A program made the translations under genes and the position numbers. A DNA stretch of 64,000 nt from Paraplanobispora siamensis. GTDB lineage: Bacteria; Actinomycetota; Actinomycetes; Streptosporangiales; Streptosporangiaceae. The stretch spans positions 1-64,000 of the forward strand of contig NZ_BOOJ01000052.1 in NCBI RefSeq assembly GCF_016863175.1. The letters run 5' to 3'. Under the pieces are notes generated by a model. The model was given only the letters and a program-made list of their open reading frames with translations. It had not been told where the DNA came from and did not search any database. Position 1 is the stretch's first letter. Each line of letters starts with the position of its first letter. Below, one piece after another: positions 29,998 to 38,386 of the stretch.

Positions 29998-30567
29998 ATG
30001 GGCCTGTTCACCAGACGCAAGGATGCGCAGGTCCTGCTGACCGAACGGCAAGCGGCCGTACAGGTCCTGCTGGCCGAATACGACCGGCTCAAGACAGAGC
30101 AGGTGGCGCGGATCGGGGTCCGCGACAACCTGATCTACTTCATGCTGGGTTCGGCCGCCACGGTGGCCGCCGGGGCCTTCGCCGGCCGCAACGCAGCCCT
30201 GGCGCTGCTGCTGCCCGTCGCTTCCATGGCGTTGGGCTGGACCTACCTGGCCAACGATCACATGATCAGCGCCATCGGCCGGCACGTCCGCCAACAGCTG
30301 TGCCCGCGCCTGCGCGACCTGGCCGGCCAGCAGCTTCCCGTCTTCGGCTGGGAACGCAACCACGCCGACGACCACCGCCGCCGCTCGCGCAAGCGACTCC
30401 AGTTCGCCGTCGACCTGCTGACCTTCGCCGGGCCCGCAGTGGCCGCCACCGTGGCCTACTGGGTCATCGGTCCGGTCACCGTCGCACTGACGGTCGTGGC
30501 CATCGCCGAACTGGTGGCCGTCGCCGTCCTGGCCGTCCAGATGGCCATCTACGCGCAGCTGCGATAG
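29998..30567 (+). CDS. Small integral membrane protein
   Basis: 189 residues from ATG 29998 (GTG 29992 possible). An N-terminal amphipathic helix is followed by a membrane hairpin (LIYFMLGSAATVAAGAFAG, ALALLLPVASMALGWTYLA), a basic cytoplasmic loop (NHADDHRRRSRKRLQ) and a second hairpin (LLTFAGPAVAATVAYWVIG, VALTVVAIAELVAVAVLAVQMAI). Function unknown. Confidence 0.65.
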   Translation: MGLFTRRKDAQVLLTERQAAVQVLLAEYDRLKTEQVARIGVRDNLIYFMLGSAATVAAGAFAGRNAALALLLPVASMALGWTYLANDHMISAIGRHVRQQLCPRLRDLAGQQLPVFGWERNHADDHRRRSRKRLQFAVDLLTFAGPAVAATVAYWVIGPVTVALTVVAIAELVAVAVLAVQMAIYAQLR

Positions 30568-30612
30568 CCCGCACGCGCCACCCCCGCCCTTCTTCGACCA
30601 GAGGACCTGTGC

Positions 30613-30876
30613 ATGTACACCGTGATCGTGGCCCGCCGCCCCGGCCCGGCCCTCATCTGCGTGACCCCGCCCATCGGGCAGGTCACCAACCCCGCCCACC
30701 TGGCCGGCCCGCGCAACTACACCCCGACCCTCTACAGCTACCGCACCTACCGGCTGCGCTTCACCGCACGGCTGTACGCCTGGTCCCAGCGGCGCCGCGG
30801 CGCGGCCACCCGCATCACCCCGGGCCCGCCCGACCCCACCCCGGAGGCCTACCCCTGGACCACACCCGCCACCTGA
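30613..30876 (+). CDS. Hypothetical small protein
   Basis: 87 residues (MYTVIVARRPGPALICVTPPIG...). Pro/Tyr/Arg-rich with a central YSYRTYRLRFTARLYAW. It belongs to the same run of genes as its neighbours. Nothing further can be said. Confidence 0.5.
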   Translation: MYTVIVARRPGPALICVTPPIGQVTNPAHLAGPRNYTPTLYSYRTYRLRFTARLYAWSQRRRGAATRITPGPPDPTPEAYPWTTPAT

Positions 30877-30898
30877 CCCGCCCCGGGGAGGACGACCC

Positions 30899-31807
30899 AT
30901 GTTCACCACCTGCTATGCCTGCATCGGCTCCGGCATCACGCCCGGCACCGACCAGCGCTGCACCGACTGCCGCGGCACCCGCACCCGCCTGACCCCCGGC
31001 CAGTGGGTGCGCGCCTACGACGCCACCGCCGTACCGACCGACGTGCTGCCCCTGGCCCGCCGCCGCCGCATCCGCTGGCCCTGGCTGGCCCGCAGCGGCG
31101 ATGCGCTGCTGCACGGCGTCTACCTGCGGCCCGCCCCCGACGAAGCCTTCGGCGGCCCCGGCCAGGTCGACTACGCCGCGTTCTGGAACGGTGCGATGGT
31201 GTGGCAGTGGCGCGGCCCGGCCATGCCACGCCACAGCCCCAGCCCGATCACCTACTGGAACCCGCTGCACGCCCAGGGCCTGAGCCGCGGCTGGGAGATG
31301 TTGCCCGTGGCCCCCGTCAGCACCGGCGTCGACCCCGACGACTGGTCCCGCACGGCGGTGCTCAAGGGCTGGAAGCCGTATGCCTACTTCAACATCCACC
31401 GCAACGACGTGGCGACCTACCTCCGGGACGCGGCGCAGCGCGGCGTCACCGTGCAGGTCTGCTCCCGCCGCCGCCGCACCTACGCCTTCGCCGCCACCAC
31501 CCGCCCCTACCACGCCCTGTGCGACCTGGATGCGCTGATCGCCGACTACGCCGACGTGCTGCCGCCGGCCTGGGCACAAGAGCAGGCCGACGCCATCAAC
31601 GCCGTCCGTGACCTCAGCCCGGCCACCTTCCTGGGAGAGGACGGGTTCGAACAGCTGGAGGAGTGCGCGCCGGCCGTGGTCGCCCTGACCCTGGGCTACC
31701 CGGCGGAGGTGACCGCGGGCATGCTGCTGGCCCGCTTCGCGCGGACCCGGCCGGTGGCCGCCGAACTGGGCAGCCTGCCCAGCAGCTGGTGGCGCGGCCT
31801 GATCTGA
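30899..31807 (+). CDS. Hypothetical protein with N-terminal DnaJ-type zinc motif
   Basis: 302 residues. CYACIGSGITPGTDQRCTDCRGTRTR is a two-CxxC zinc finger of the DnaJ Cys-rich kind (CxxCxGxG...CxxCxG). The remainder is unknown, with Trp-rich patches (YAAFWNGAMVWQWRGP, LPSSWWRGLI). Start ATG 30899 follows GGGGAGGACGACCC. Confidence 0.6.
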   Translation: MFTTCYACIGSGITPGTDQRCTDCRGTRTRLTPGQWVRAYDATAVPTDVLPLARRRRIRWPWLARSGDALLHGVYLRPAPDEAFGGPGQVDYAAFWNGAMVWQWRGPAMPRHSPSPITYWNPLHAQGLSRGWEMLPVAPVSTGVDPDDWSRTAVLKGWKPYAYFNIHRNDVATYLRDAAQRGVTVQVCSRRRRTYAFAATTRPYHALCDLDALIADYADVLPPAWAQEQADAINAVRDLSPATFLGEDGFEQLEECAPAVVALTLGYPAEVTAGMLLARFARTRPVAAELGSLPSSWWRGLI

Positions 31808-31822
31808 GCTGCCGCGCGGGCA

Positions 31823-31856
31823 GGGCGCGACGCTACCGCCCCGCCCGCGCCACCAT
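31823..31856 (+). promoter_or_regulatory. Class II promoter upstream of the exonuclease gene
   Basis: GGGCG-CGACGCTAC-CGCCC dyad; GCGAC (31827-31831), 19 bp, CACCAT (31851-31856). Here a ~30-nt leader with hairpin CCCCTT-GAGCCG-AAGGGG precedes ATG 31893, so this copy is not leaderless. Confidence 0.65.
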
Positions 31857-31892
31857 CACCCCTTGTCCACCCCTTGAGCCGAAGGGGCGCCG

Positions 31893-32609
31893 ATGCGCCG
31901 CATGCCCGCCAGCCCGCCGCTGGTCTTCACCGACACCGAAACCACCGGCCTGACCCGCCCGTATCTGGAGGGCGGCCGGATCATCTGGGAGTACGCCCAC
32001 ATCTATCGCTACCCCAACGGGATCGAAGAGCGGGAGCAGATGTTCCTGGACCTGGACGACCTGCCGTTCGACCCGCTGGCCGATGACCTGGACCCTGAAA
32101 TCCGGCGGGCGCTGGAGGTCGGCCACTTCTACGACCGCCACCCGCAGCTGGTCGGCGGCGACGCCCCCGTGGTCTCCGCCGCCCAGATGGCCAATCGGAT
32201 CAGTGTCTGGTTCGCCCCCGATGCCGATATCCCCGCCTGGGACCCGGCCCGGCCCGTGCTGGTCGGCTGCGTGCCCTCCTTCGAGGACCTGGGCCTGGCC
32301 GACCTGCTGATCCGGAACCGCCACATCACCAGTGAGGCGCCCTGGCACTACCGGCTGGTGTGCGCCGAAAACCTCATGGCCGGGCGGCTGCGCGCTCCGG
32401 CCGGCTGGCGCGTGCACGACCTGGCCGCCCGCCTGGGCCTGGATGTCGGCGCCTATGCGCTGCACACCGCGATGGGGGATGCGACCTTCGCCCGGGACGC
32501 CTACGACGCCGTCATGGGCCACACCCCCGCCCGGGCCGCGTGGCTGACCATCCAGCACCTCATCGGCCGCGGACGGCCGCGTTTCGCCCGGGGCGGTGTC
32601 GTCCGGTGA
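31893..32609 (+). CDS. DnaQ-like 3'-5' exonuclease
   Basis: 238 residues. LVFTDTETTGL is Exo I (D-x-E, residues about 14-16) of the DEDD superfamily, and YALHTAMGDATFARDAYDAV supplies Exo III (H-x4-D). Exo II is less clear (VGCVPSFEDLGLADLL). No polymerase domain is attached. It could proofread for, or degrade DNA ends in, phage replication. ATG 31893 is preceded by GAAGGGGCGCCG. Coupled to the DUF3307 gene by GTGA. Confidence 0.75.
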   Translation: MRRMPASPPLVFTDTETTGLTRPYLEGGRIIWEYAHIYRYPNGIEEREQMFLDLDDLPFDPLADDLDPEIRRALEVGHFYDRHPQLVGGDAPVVSAAQMANRISVWFAPDADIPAWDPARPVLVGCVPSFEDLGLADLLIRNRHITSEAPWHYRLVCAENLMAGRLRAPAGWRVHDLAARLGLDVGAYALHTAMGDATFARDAYDAVMGHTPARAAWLTIQHLIGRGRPRFARGGVVR

Positions 32610-32998
32610 TAGCCGAATCGATCATCGCGCACCTGGTCGGCGACTACGTGCTCCAGTCGCACTGGATGGCCACGGAGAAGGTCCGACGGTGGTGGCCGGC
32701 CATCATCCACGGCGTGACCTACACGCTGCCGTTCCTGCTGATCACCCGATCGGTGGGGGCCCTGCTGGTGATCGGCGGCACGCACATCGTGCTGGATCAC
32801 TACCGGGCGGCGAAGTACGTGATCTGGGCCAAGAATCTGATGGCGCCCCGCGCTTTCCGCACTCCCTGGGCAGAGGCGTCGGCCAACCAGGGGTTTTCGC
32901 GCCAGGCCCCGGCGGGCCTGGCGACCGCTCTGCTGTTCGTCGTCGACAACACGATGCACCTGGTCATCAACCTGGCAGCCCTGGTGTGGCTGGGATGA
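32606..32998 (+). CDS. DUF3307 membrane protein
   Basis: 130 residues from the overlapping GTG. ESIIAHLVGDYVLQSHWMATEKVRRWWPAIIHGVTYTLPFLL is the DUF3307 signature (H-x2-x-D-x2-x-Q-x3-M), and GGTHIVLDHYRAAKYV gives the H...D pair. There are three membrane segments. The family is common in phages. Role unknown. Confidence 0.8.
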   Translation: MIAESIIAHLVGDYVLQSHWMATEKVRRWWPAIIHGVTYTLPFLLITRSVGALLVIGGTHIVLDHYRAAKYVIWAKNLMAPRAFRTPWAEASANQGFSRQAPAGLATALLFVVDNTMHLVINLAALVWLG

Positions 32999-33486
32999 GG
33001 GCCCGCCGCATCGCCACCTCCGGATCGACCCGCTGGCCGACCAAACCAGGCTGGCGGGAGACCATCACCGATGCGCTGGATGATCAGCTGGCCCGTTGCC
33101 AGCCCGGCGACACGCTGATCGTCCGGCACGGCGCGGCCGATCAGGGTGTCGACCGCATCGTGGCCGGCTGGATCGCCGACCACCTGGAGCCGGCCGCCCA
33201 GCGCACCGTCCGGCTGGTCGAAGAGACCGTGCCCGCGCGGTGGGAGGAGTGCGCGCCCTCCTGCCGGCCGGAGCACCGGCGGGTCAACCGCGGTAATCGG
33301 GGGAAAGCCCCTACCTACTGCCCGTCGGCCGGACATCGCCGCAACCCGGACATCCCCGCCCACCCCGATTACCCTGTCGATCTGTTCCTGGCCTGGTGCC
33401 TGAACGACTCCTCTGGAACGAGCAAGACGATTGAGCACGCACGAAAAGCCCGCATCGCACACCGCACCTGGAACGCCTACCGGTGA
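32995..33486 (+). CDS. DUF2493 / SLOG-family protein (YspA-like)
   Basis: 163 residues from the overlapping ATG. IATSGSTRW near the start, GDTLIVRHGAADQGVDRIVAGWIAD and the terminal DLFLAWCLNDSSGTSKTIEHARKA match the SLOG Rossmann-like nucleotide-binding fold (DUF2493). These proteins are thought to sense nucleotide ligands. Third gene of the exonuclease-DUF3307-SLOG operon. Confidence 0.75.
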   Translation: MRARRIATSGSTRWPTKPGWRETITDALDDQLARCQPGDTLIVRHGAADQGVDRIVAGWIADHLEPAAQRTVRLVEETVPARWEECAPSCRPEHRRVNRGNRGKAPTYCPSAGHRRNPDIPAHPDYPVDLFLAWCLNDSSGTSKTIEHARKARIAHRTWNAYR

Positions 33487-33877
33487 TGAGCGGCGCCTGC
33501 CGCCGCCGTGGGAGTTCGTGACGCTGCCGGCGGAGATGCGGCGGGCCAATGCTCACGACCTGGCGGCGCTGCTGACCACGCTGAGCACCATGGCGGAGAT
33601 CCCGATGGGGATGCGTCACATCGACGCCAACCAGATCACCTCCTGGTACCGCCGCCGCCGGGTCACCGGGTTTCCCGACGCGCTGCCGGACAAGAGCACG
33701 CAGCGGGCGGTCCGGCCGGTGCGGGTCTGGGACACGATGGCTGTGGTGGTGTGGGCGGGCACCTTCCAGCCGGGCAAGCGGGGTGCGCCGGTCGGCAACA
33801 CCAGTGCTCTCAAGCACGGCCGCTACGTTGGGCGGCGCGCGGCGCAGGCCTCCAGGAACCGCCCTTCTCCATTCTGA
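33431..33877 (+). CDS. Hypothetical protein with phage GKRGAPVGNTxALKHG motif
   Basis: 148 residues if TTG 33431 is used. That overlaps the SLOG gene by 56 bp, so GTG 33517 is an alternative. ANQITSWYRRRRVTGFPDAL looks like a helix-turn-helix of the excisionase/MerR kind. GKRGAPVGNTSALKHGRYVGRRA is a motif at an end of many phage terminase-small-like and homing-associated proteins. DNA binding likely. Confidence 0.55.
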   Translation: MSTHEKPASHTAPGTPTGDERRLPPPWEFVTLPAEMRRANAHDLAALLTTLSTMAEIPMGMRHIDANQITSWYRRRRVTGFPDALPDKSTQRAVRPVRVWDTMAVVVWAGTFQPGKRGAPVGNTSALKHGRYVGRRAAQASRNRPSPF

Positions 33878-33891
33878 TCTCGCCGAACCCC

Positions 33892-33952
33892 TTGCGCTGA
33901 TGCTAAGTACCTGTACATAATGTGGGTGTCGGTCAGAGCGAGGTCGGCACCC
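33892..33952 (+). promoter_or_regulatory. Class I promoter-operator with long two-part stem-loop
   Basis: TTGCGC, 16 bp, TACATA; TGCTAAGTACCTGTACATA. GGGTG-TCGGTC-AGAGCGA-GGTCGG-CACCC (33924-33952): 11 paired positions including G-T pairs. The loop-closing pair is C-G instead of G-C. Serves the 33968 gene. Confidence 0.85.
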
Positions 33953-33967
33953 GAACAGGAGAGATCA

Positions 33968-34738
33968 ATGAGTATCGGCACCGCCGCATCCCGGATCGTC
34001 ACCGCCCTGCGCGGCCTGGGCATCGCCCGCAGCGACTTCCACGCCACCACCGTCTACCGCAGCGCCACCGTCGACGGCGAACGCATCCGCGAAGCGCTGC
34101 ACGCCCGCACCAGCTTCCGCACCCGCGAAGCCGCCACCGTGGCCGCGGAGCACGCCGACAAGCTGGCCGCCGACGGCTTCACCATCCGGGTGCGCACCTT
34201 CGCCTGCCGCTGCGTCTGGATGGTCTCCCTGACCACCGAATGCAACGCCGACGCCGTCGTGGAGCGGATGACCACCTCCGCTCCCGACAGCCACCAGTGC
34301 CCGACCCCCGCCCCCACCGCCTTCGACAAGGGCGACCAGGTCGACTTCGACGGCCAGCCGGTCGTTATCGTCCGCATCGACTCCACCGGCCAGCAGGCGG
34401 AGATCTACCCCGGCGACCTCTACGACGGCCGCAGCAGCCGCGGCCGGGGACACTGGGTGCACATCAGCCGCCTGGCCACCCGCAGCGACACCACCGCCTG
34501 GCGCCCCCGCCGCAGCGCCGCCCAGCAGCGCCGCCGCCCCATCCACGTGCTGGAGGTGCGCTGCCCGGACCTCCAGCGCGACGACCGGGGCCTGTGCTGC
34601 ACCTGCCGCCGCTACCTGCCGGCCGGGCCGCGCCCGCATCCCCCCAACGGCAACGGCCAGTTCGGCTGGCTGGAGTTCTACGCCGACCGCAGCTTCTTCT
34701 TCGTCCCGCCCGGCCAGCAGCCGCGCTCCGTCCGCTGA
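33968..34738 (+). CDS. Hypothetical protein with KOW/SH3-like middle and Cys-rich end
   Basis: 256 residues. FDKGDQVDFDGQPVVIVRIDSTGQQAEIYP is a small beta-barrel-like segment similar to that in the 41175 protein. LEVRCPDLQRDDRGLCCTCRRYLPAG is a Cys cluster, and NGQFGWLEFYADRSFFFVPPGQQP ends the protein. The end resembles that of the 50788 protein (FGWVEHYADGSTYTVPPGQNP). Function unknown. Confidence 0.6.
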   Translation: MSIGTAASRIVTALRGLGIARSDFHATTVYRSATVDGERIREALHARTSFRTREAATVAAEHADKLAADGFTIRVRTFACRCVWMVSLTTECNADAVVERMTTSAPDSHQCPTPAPTAFDKGDQVDFDGQPVVIVRIDSTGQQAEIYPGDLYDGRSSRGRGHWVHISRLATRSDTTAWRPRRSAAQQRRRPIHVLEVRCPDLQRDDRGLCCTCRRYLPAGPRPHPPNGNGQFGWLEFYADRSFFFVPPGQQPRSVR

Positions 34739-34762
34739 CCGGCGTCCGCCCGGCGCGCCGCA

Positions 34763-34816
34763 CCACAACGTTAACTAAGTACCTGTACTTTCGATTTGTC
34801 GGGGAGAGCGACCCCG
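34763..34816 (+). promoter_or_regulatory. Class I promoter-operator and stem-loop
   Basis: -10 TACTTT; TTAACTAAGTACCTGTACTTT; the -35 is poor (CCACAA). Hairpin CGGGG-AGAGCGA-CCCCG (34800-34816). Serves a 57-residue gene. Confidence 0.8.
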
Positions 34817-34835
34817 GCCACCCAAGGAGATGACC

Positions 34836-35009
34836 ATGGCCAGCACCGTCACCGCCCGCGTCCACACCCGGCCTGAGGAGTTCGACTGCGATGAGGCGCC
34901 GCGCCGCATCCGGGGCCGCGACCGCCGACTGCCGCGTGCGGCCTTCCGCGGGCCCCGCCGCAACCGGGACGGCTGGTTCATCTCCGATTCGGTCCGCCAC
35001 GACCGCTGA
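34836..35009 (+). CDS. 57-residue Arg-rich protein
   Basis: Starts at ATG 34836 after AAGGAGATGACC and ends at TGA 35007-35009, with a strong terminator 11 bp later. MASTVTARVHTRPEEFDCDE is followed by a very basic RRIRGRDRRLPRAAFRGPRR and then NRDGWFISDSVRHDR. A dedicated promoter, leader and terminator around a single small gene are strong evidence that it is real. Possibly a nucleic-acid-binding host-takeover peptide. Confidence 0.75.
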   Translation: MASTVTARVHTRPEEFDCDEAPRRIRGRDRRLPRAAFRGPRRNRDGWFISDSVRHDR

Positions 35010-35020
35010 CCCTTCCCTGC

Positions 35021-35055
35021 CGCACCCCCGCGCGTCTGGCACGCGCGGGGGTGCG
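35021..35055 (+). terminator. Strong terminator
   Basis: Perfect 15-bp arms (CGCACCCCCGCGCGT, 35021 and 35041) with loop CTGGC, then TTTT a few bases later. Confidence 0.85.
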
Positions 35056-35093
35056 CGCGTTTTCACTCCCATCCGAAAGAAGGTTGACCACCT

Positions 35094-36848
35094 GTGACAC
35101 GTCGGCAATTCGTCGGGACCTCCCTGGCCCTGTGGCTACTGATCCCCGGCCTGCTGTTCGCCCTGTGGGCGATCCTGCGGTTGATCGCCCCCGGCATCGG
35201 GGAGTTCGACCAGGCCTACCGGCTGTTCTTCACCACCCAGTTCTTCCCGGACGGCGCCAACCCGGCGGCCTTCACCCCGATGGCCTGGTTCGGCATCGGT
35301 CTTTGGCTGATCATCCAGGCCGGGGTCTGCCTGGCCGCCGAAGTCGACGGTCAGGTCAAGGCCGCCGCTGGCGTCGTGCTGTGCGCGGTCATGGCGCTAT
35401 TGGTCTTCGCCGTCCCGGTGGCCAGCGGCCTGTGGGACAGCGACAAGGACCACGGCCGCTACTACAACAGCGCCACCACCTGGCATCTGCCCAAGGCCGC
35501 CCCGGCCTCCGCCCGGCACCTGACCGACGGTGCGCAGCCGGGCACGGGCCGCTGTGACCTGATCGGTCACCCCGGCGACATGCGCACCTGCATCGACACC
35601 GACGCCGCCGCCCCGCATCTGGGCTGGGAGCCGCGCACCGCGTCCCTGTCGGGCGCATTGGCCGCCATGACCACCTCCGCCAGCCCGTTGCAGCGCGTCG
35701 ACGTGTGGGACCCCACCCTGACCTACCTGCACGGCCCCGACCCGGGCCAGGGCACCTGGAGCGCCGTGCTGAACGGCTCCGGCCGGATCCAACCGGTGTA
35801 CGGCGTGGCCGTCTGGGACGGCGCCGGCACCAAGGCGCAGGTGTGCACCTACCGCGACGGCTATCGCTTCGGCCGGGCCTTCGACGGCGAACGCGACAAC
35901 GACCTGCGCAACCTGATCGCCGAGAAGTACCGGCACCTGGTCTACGACGACGGCGACATCTGGGGGTACTGCGAAGCGCCCCCGGACGCCGCCGGGAAGC
36001 TGCCGCCGGTTCCTGAGCGCCGGCCCGTCATCGTCATCCCGGTGCAGCGGCAGGTGCCCTTTGAGGTGCGCAGCGTGCGCACCGCCGCCGGCGTGCTGAT
36101 CCTGCGCGGCTCCGCCTCCGGCGCTCCGGCCATCACCTACCAGCCCACGGTCACCGCTGGGCAGCTGCCCGGCCCGGTCTACCCGCTGTCGCTGGTCAGC
36201 GCCCAGCGCCAGGCCACCGAATGGGCCGCCGGCCGCCGGTTCATGGACAGCTCCGGCTTCGGCTTCGAACCGGCCACCGATGAGACGTCGATGGGCAACG
36301 CCTCAGAGTTCCTGCTGAAGTCCACCGCCGATGGCCGCCTGTACTACGTCACCCCGCTGGCGCCCAACGCCAGCCGGTCAGAGACCGTGGTCGGCTACGC
36401 CCTGACCCGGGCCGATGAGGTCACCGACGGCCGCCTGAACGCCCTGGATGTGCACCTGCTGGCCGACGGCGACCCGCTGACGGTCAACGTCACCCGCCTC
36501 ATCGACAGCGCCCAGGAGCACGTGGCCGCGGCCCGGCCGACGTTCGTGCCCAACGGCGGCAAGCTGGTGGAGATCACCCCGCTGTCGGGGGACCGCTGGC
36601 GCATCTTCGGCCAGCGGCGCGGCCTGACCGTGCTGTACGTCGACTTCTCCGCCACCGCCACCGTGCGGCCCGACGTGGTCGATCTGAGCCCCAGCGGCGC
36701 CCCGGCGCCGCCACAACCGGGCAAGCCTGCCCCGGCCGACACCTCCGGTTGCGGCCGGGCACTGACGGAGCTGCCCGACCGGGCTCTGATCGGCTGCACA
36801 TCCGACTTCCTGGCGGAGCTGCAACGCCGCCAGCCCGCCCTGCCGTAA
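35094..36848 (+). CDS. Large membrane-anchored protein of unknown function
   Basis: 584 residues from GTG 35094 (AAGAAGG upstream). Three membrane segments in the first 110 residues (LALWLLIPGLLFALWAIL, WFGIGLWLIIQAGVCLAA, VVLCAVMALLVFAVPVAS). A large extracytoplasmic region follows with several Cys (GRCDLIGHPGDMRTCID, AQVCTYRDGYRFG, WGYCEAP, GCGRALTELPDRALIGC) that may form disulfides, and repeated strand-rich units. Resembles conjugative-element or phage surface proteins in topology. No family recognised. Confidence 0.65.
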   Translation: MTRRQFVGTSLALWLLIPGLLFALWAILRLIAPGIGEFDQAYRLFFTTQFFPDGANPAAFTPMAWFGIGLWLIIQAGVCLAAEVDGQVKAAAGVVLCAVMALLVFAVPVASGLWDSDKDHGRYYNSATTWHLPKAAPASARHLTDGAQPGTGRCDLIGHPGDMRTCIDTDAAAPHLGWEPRTASLSGALAAMTTSASPLQRVDVWDPTLTYLHGPDPGQGTWSAVLNGSGRIQPVYGVAVWDGAGTKAQVCTYRDGYRFGRAFDGERDNDLRNLIAEKYRHLVYDDGDIWGYCEAPPDAAGKLPPVPERRPVIVIPVQRQVPFEVRSVRTAAGVLILRGSASGAPAITYQPTVTAGQLPGPVYPLSLVSAQRQATEWAAGRRFMDSSGFGFEPATDETSMGNASEFLLKSTADGRLYYVTPLAPNASRSETVVGYALTRADEVTDGRLNALDVHLLADGDPLTVNVTRLIDSAQEHVAAARPTFVPNGGKLVEITPLSGDRWRIFGQRRGLTVLYVDFSATATVRPDVVDLSPSGAPAPPQPGKPAPADTSGCGRALTELPDRALIGCTSDFLAELQRRQPALP

Positions 36849-36858
36849 GGAGACCATC

Positions 36859-37371
36859 GTGCAATACGTTGAGACCCGCGCCGGCCTGATCGGGCTGGCC
36901 GCCACCGCGGCCGTGCACGCGACCGCCTACCTGGCCGCCGGTGACATCACCCTCTTCACCGGCCCGATGATGGGCGCGGTGTTCATGGCGCTGGCCAGCG
37001 CGACCGCCCTGATCGTGCTGCGCAAGGCGCCCCGGCCGATCTGCACCGCCATCATGGCGCAGCGCGAAGGCGACGGCTGGCGGGTGGCCGCCACCACCCA
37101 CCTGGTCGACATCCCCATCACCCGGACCCGCACGCACACCATCACCTCCACCCATGAGGCCGGGACGGTGCCGCTGGATGCGGCCTACGCCACCGCGATG
37201 GCGCTGCGGGCCCTGCTGCGGGAGATGGGCACGCGCCTGGTCACGCCCGCCGTAGTGGTTCACAGCCAGCGCCCGCTGCGCCCTGAGGAGGAGATGCAGC
37301 TGCGCAACATCGCCGTGGAGCTGGGCTGGCCGCTGCGCTTCCAGGCCACGCCGGGTAAGGAGGCCTGGTGA
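36859..37371 (+). CDS. Hypothetical protein with two membrane segments
   Basis: 170 residues from GTG. LIGLAATAAVHATAYLAAG and GAVFMALASATALIVL form an N-terminal hairpin. The soluble remainder (RVAATTHLVDIPITRTRTHTITSTHEAG...) is unknown. Starts 10 bp after the large membrane protein, so likely its partner. Confidence 0.6.
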   Translation: MQYVETRAGLIGLAATAAVHATAYLAAGDITLFTGPMMGAVFMALASATALIVLRKAPRPICTAIMAQREGDGWRVAATTHLVDIPITRTRTHTITSTHEAGTVPLDAAYATAMALRALLREMGTRLVTPAVVVHSQRPLRPEEEMQLRNIAVELGWPLRFQATPGKEAW

Positions 37372-38006
37372 GCGCGGCCGGGCCGGAGGCGACCGCGCTG
37401 GAGGTCGTCACCCGCACCTGGGCCTACCTGCGCGCCCGCAGCCAGGCCGGGCCGGGCTACCGGCCCGACCACGTCGGCATCGCCGCCTGCCGGATCGCCC
37501 AGCAGGCCGGGCGCGCCTTCGGGCTGTGGCTTCGGCCGCGGCCGGTGCAGGCGATGGTGGCCAACCCCGTCGCCCATGCCGCGATCGTCGGCGGGATGCA
37601 GGACCTGCGAACCCAGGCGTCGTCGTTCTTCGGCCGCCAGGGCGCAGAGCCGGACTGGCCGCAGGAGGCGGTGATGGCGTTCAGCAACGACACACCCGCC
37701 CAGGCGGGCGGCTACCCGGGCCACCTGGTGCTGACGTTGTGCAACGGCGCCGACACCTTGCTGGCCGATCCCAGCCTGCCGCGTTTCCAGCGGCCGGGCC
37801 TAGAGATCACCGCTCCGCTGCTGGGCACGCTGCCTGGTCCCGACCTCCAGGGTGTGGCGGTCTTCCACACGGGGGACGCTGTGGTCAGCTACCACCCCTA
37901 CGATGATCGCGGCGCATTTCGGCTGTCGGCCGACTGGAAACAGTGGCGGCCCCGCTACCGCCAGGCCGTCGGCGCTATTGTTCGACAGGTCCGCCGGGGG
38001 GCATAA
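37368..38006 (+). CDS. Hypothetical protein
   Basis: 212 residues from GTG overlapping the previous stop. HVGIAACRIAQQAGRAFGLWLRPR is helical, and HLVLTLCNGADTLLADPSLPRFQ is strand-rich. Third gene of the membrane-protein operon. No family recognised. Confidence 0.6.
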   Translation: MSAAGPEATALEVVTRTWAYLRARSQAGPGYRPDHVGIAACRIAQQAGRAFGLWLRPRPVQAMVANPVAHAAIVGGMQDLRTQASSFFGRQGAEPDWPQEAVMAFSNDTPAQAGGYPGHLVLTLCNGADTLLADPSLPRFQRPGLEITAPLLGTLPGPDLQGVAVFHTGDAVVSYHPYDDRGAFRLSADWKQWRPRYRQAVGAIVRQVRRGA

Positions 38007-38057
38007 CCTCCCCTGACGGGGCAAACCGGTGGGCCCGCCCCCGCCGGTCCCGTATAC

Positions 38058-38112
38058 ACCCCGGTTAATATTCGATCAACAACCGGGGTCGCGTTTCGTA
38101 CCCGAGTACGAA
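38058..38112 (+). promoter_or_regulatory. Two palindromes upstream of a small zinc gene
   Basis: ACCCCGGTT (38058) pairs with AACCGGGGT (38081), spanning an AT-rich centre. TTCGTAC-CCGA-GTACGAA (38095-38112) is a 7-bp dyad with a GTAC core like the class I operator but different flanks. Probably promoter plus operator for the 38124 gene. Confidence 0.6.
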
Positions 38113-38123
38113 CGTGGGATGGT

Positions 38124-38345
38124 GTGAGGGTGGCGAAGAAATCCAGGCACCACTGGGACCCGGACCCAACGGTGGAACCCCTGCCGGCGCACATCAGCAA
38201 CCCGTGCCGACGCGGTGACCATGACACCTGCCTGGGCCGCGTGGCCCTGTACCCAGTGGTGGACGGTAAGCGCTTCACTCGGTGCGAATGTCCGGTGTGC
38301 AACCACCCGGCGATCCGCACCATCAGAGTCAAGAGCAGCTCCTAG
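38124..38345 (+). CDS. Small Cys/His-rich protein
   Basis: 73 residues from GTG 38124 (GTG 38130 also possible). HISNPCRRGDHDTCLGRVALY and FTRCECPVCNHP supply C...H...C...C-x-C-x2-C-x-H, a likely zinc site. Basic ends (VAKKSRHH, TIRVKSSS). It has its own palindromic control region and no class I or II motif, so it is regulated separately. Confidence 0.6.
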   Translation: MRVAKKSRHHWDPDPTVEPLPAHISNPCRRGDHDTCLGRVALYPVVDGKRFTRCECPVCNHPAIRTIRVKSSS

Positions 38346-38378
38346 GGCGCGACCTAAGCGCCCAGTGATCCCTACCGT
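38345..38378 (+). promoter_or_regulatory. Class II promoter, leaderless, for the ParB-methyltransferase
   Basis: GGGCG-CGACCTAAG-CGCCC dyad (38345-38363); GCGAC (38349-38353), 19 bp, TACCGT (38373-38378); GTG start 8 nt later with no Shine-Dalgarno. Confidence 0.75.
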
Positions 38379-38386
38379 GCGGCGGC

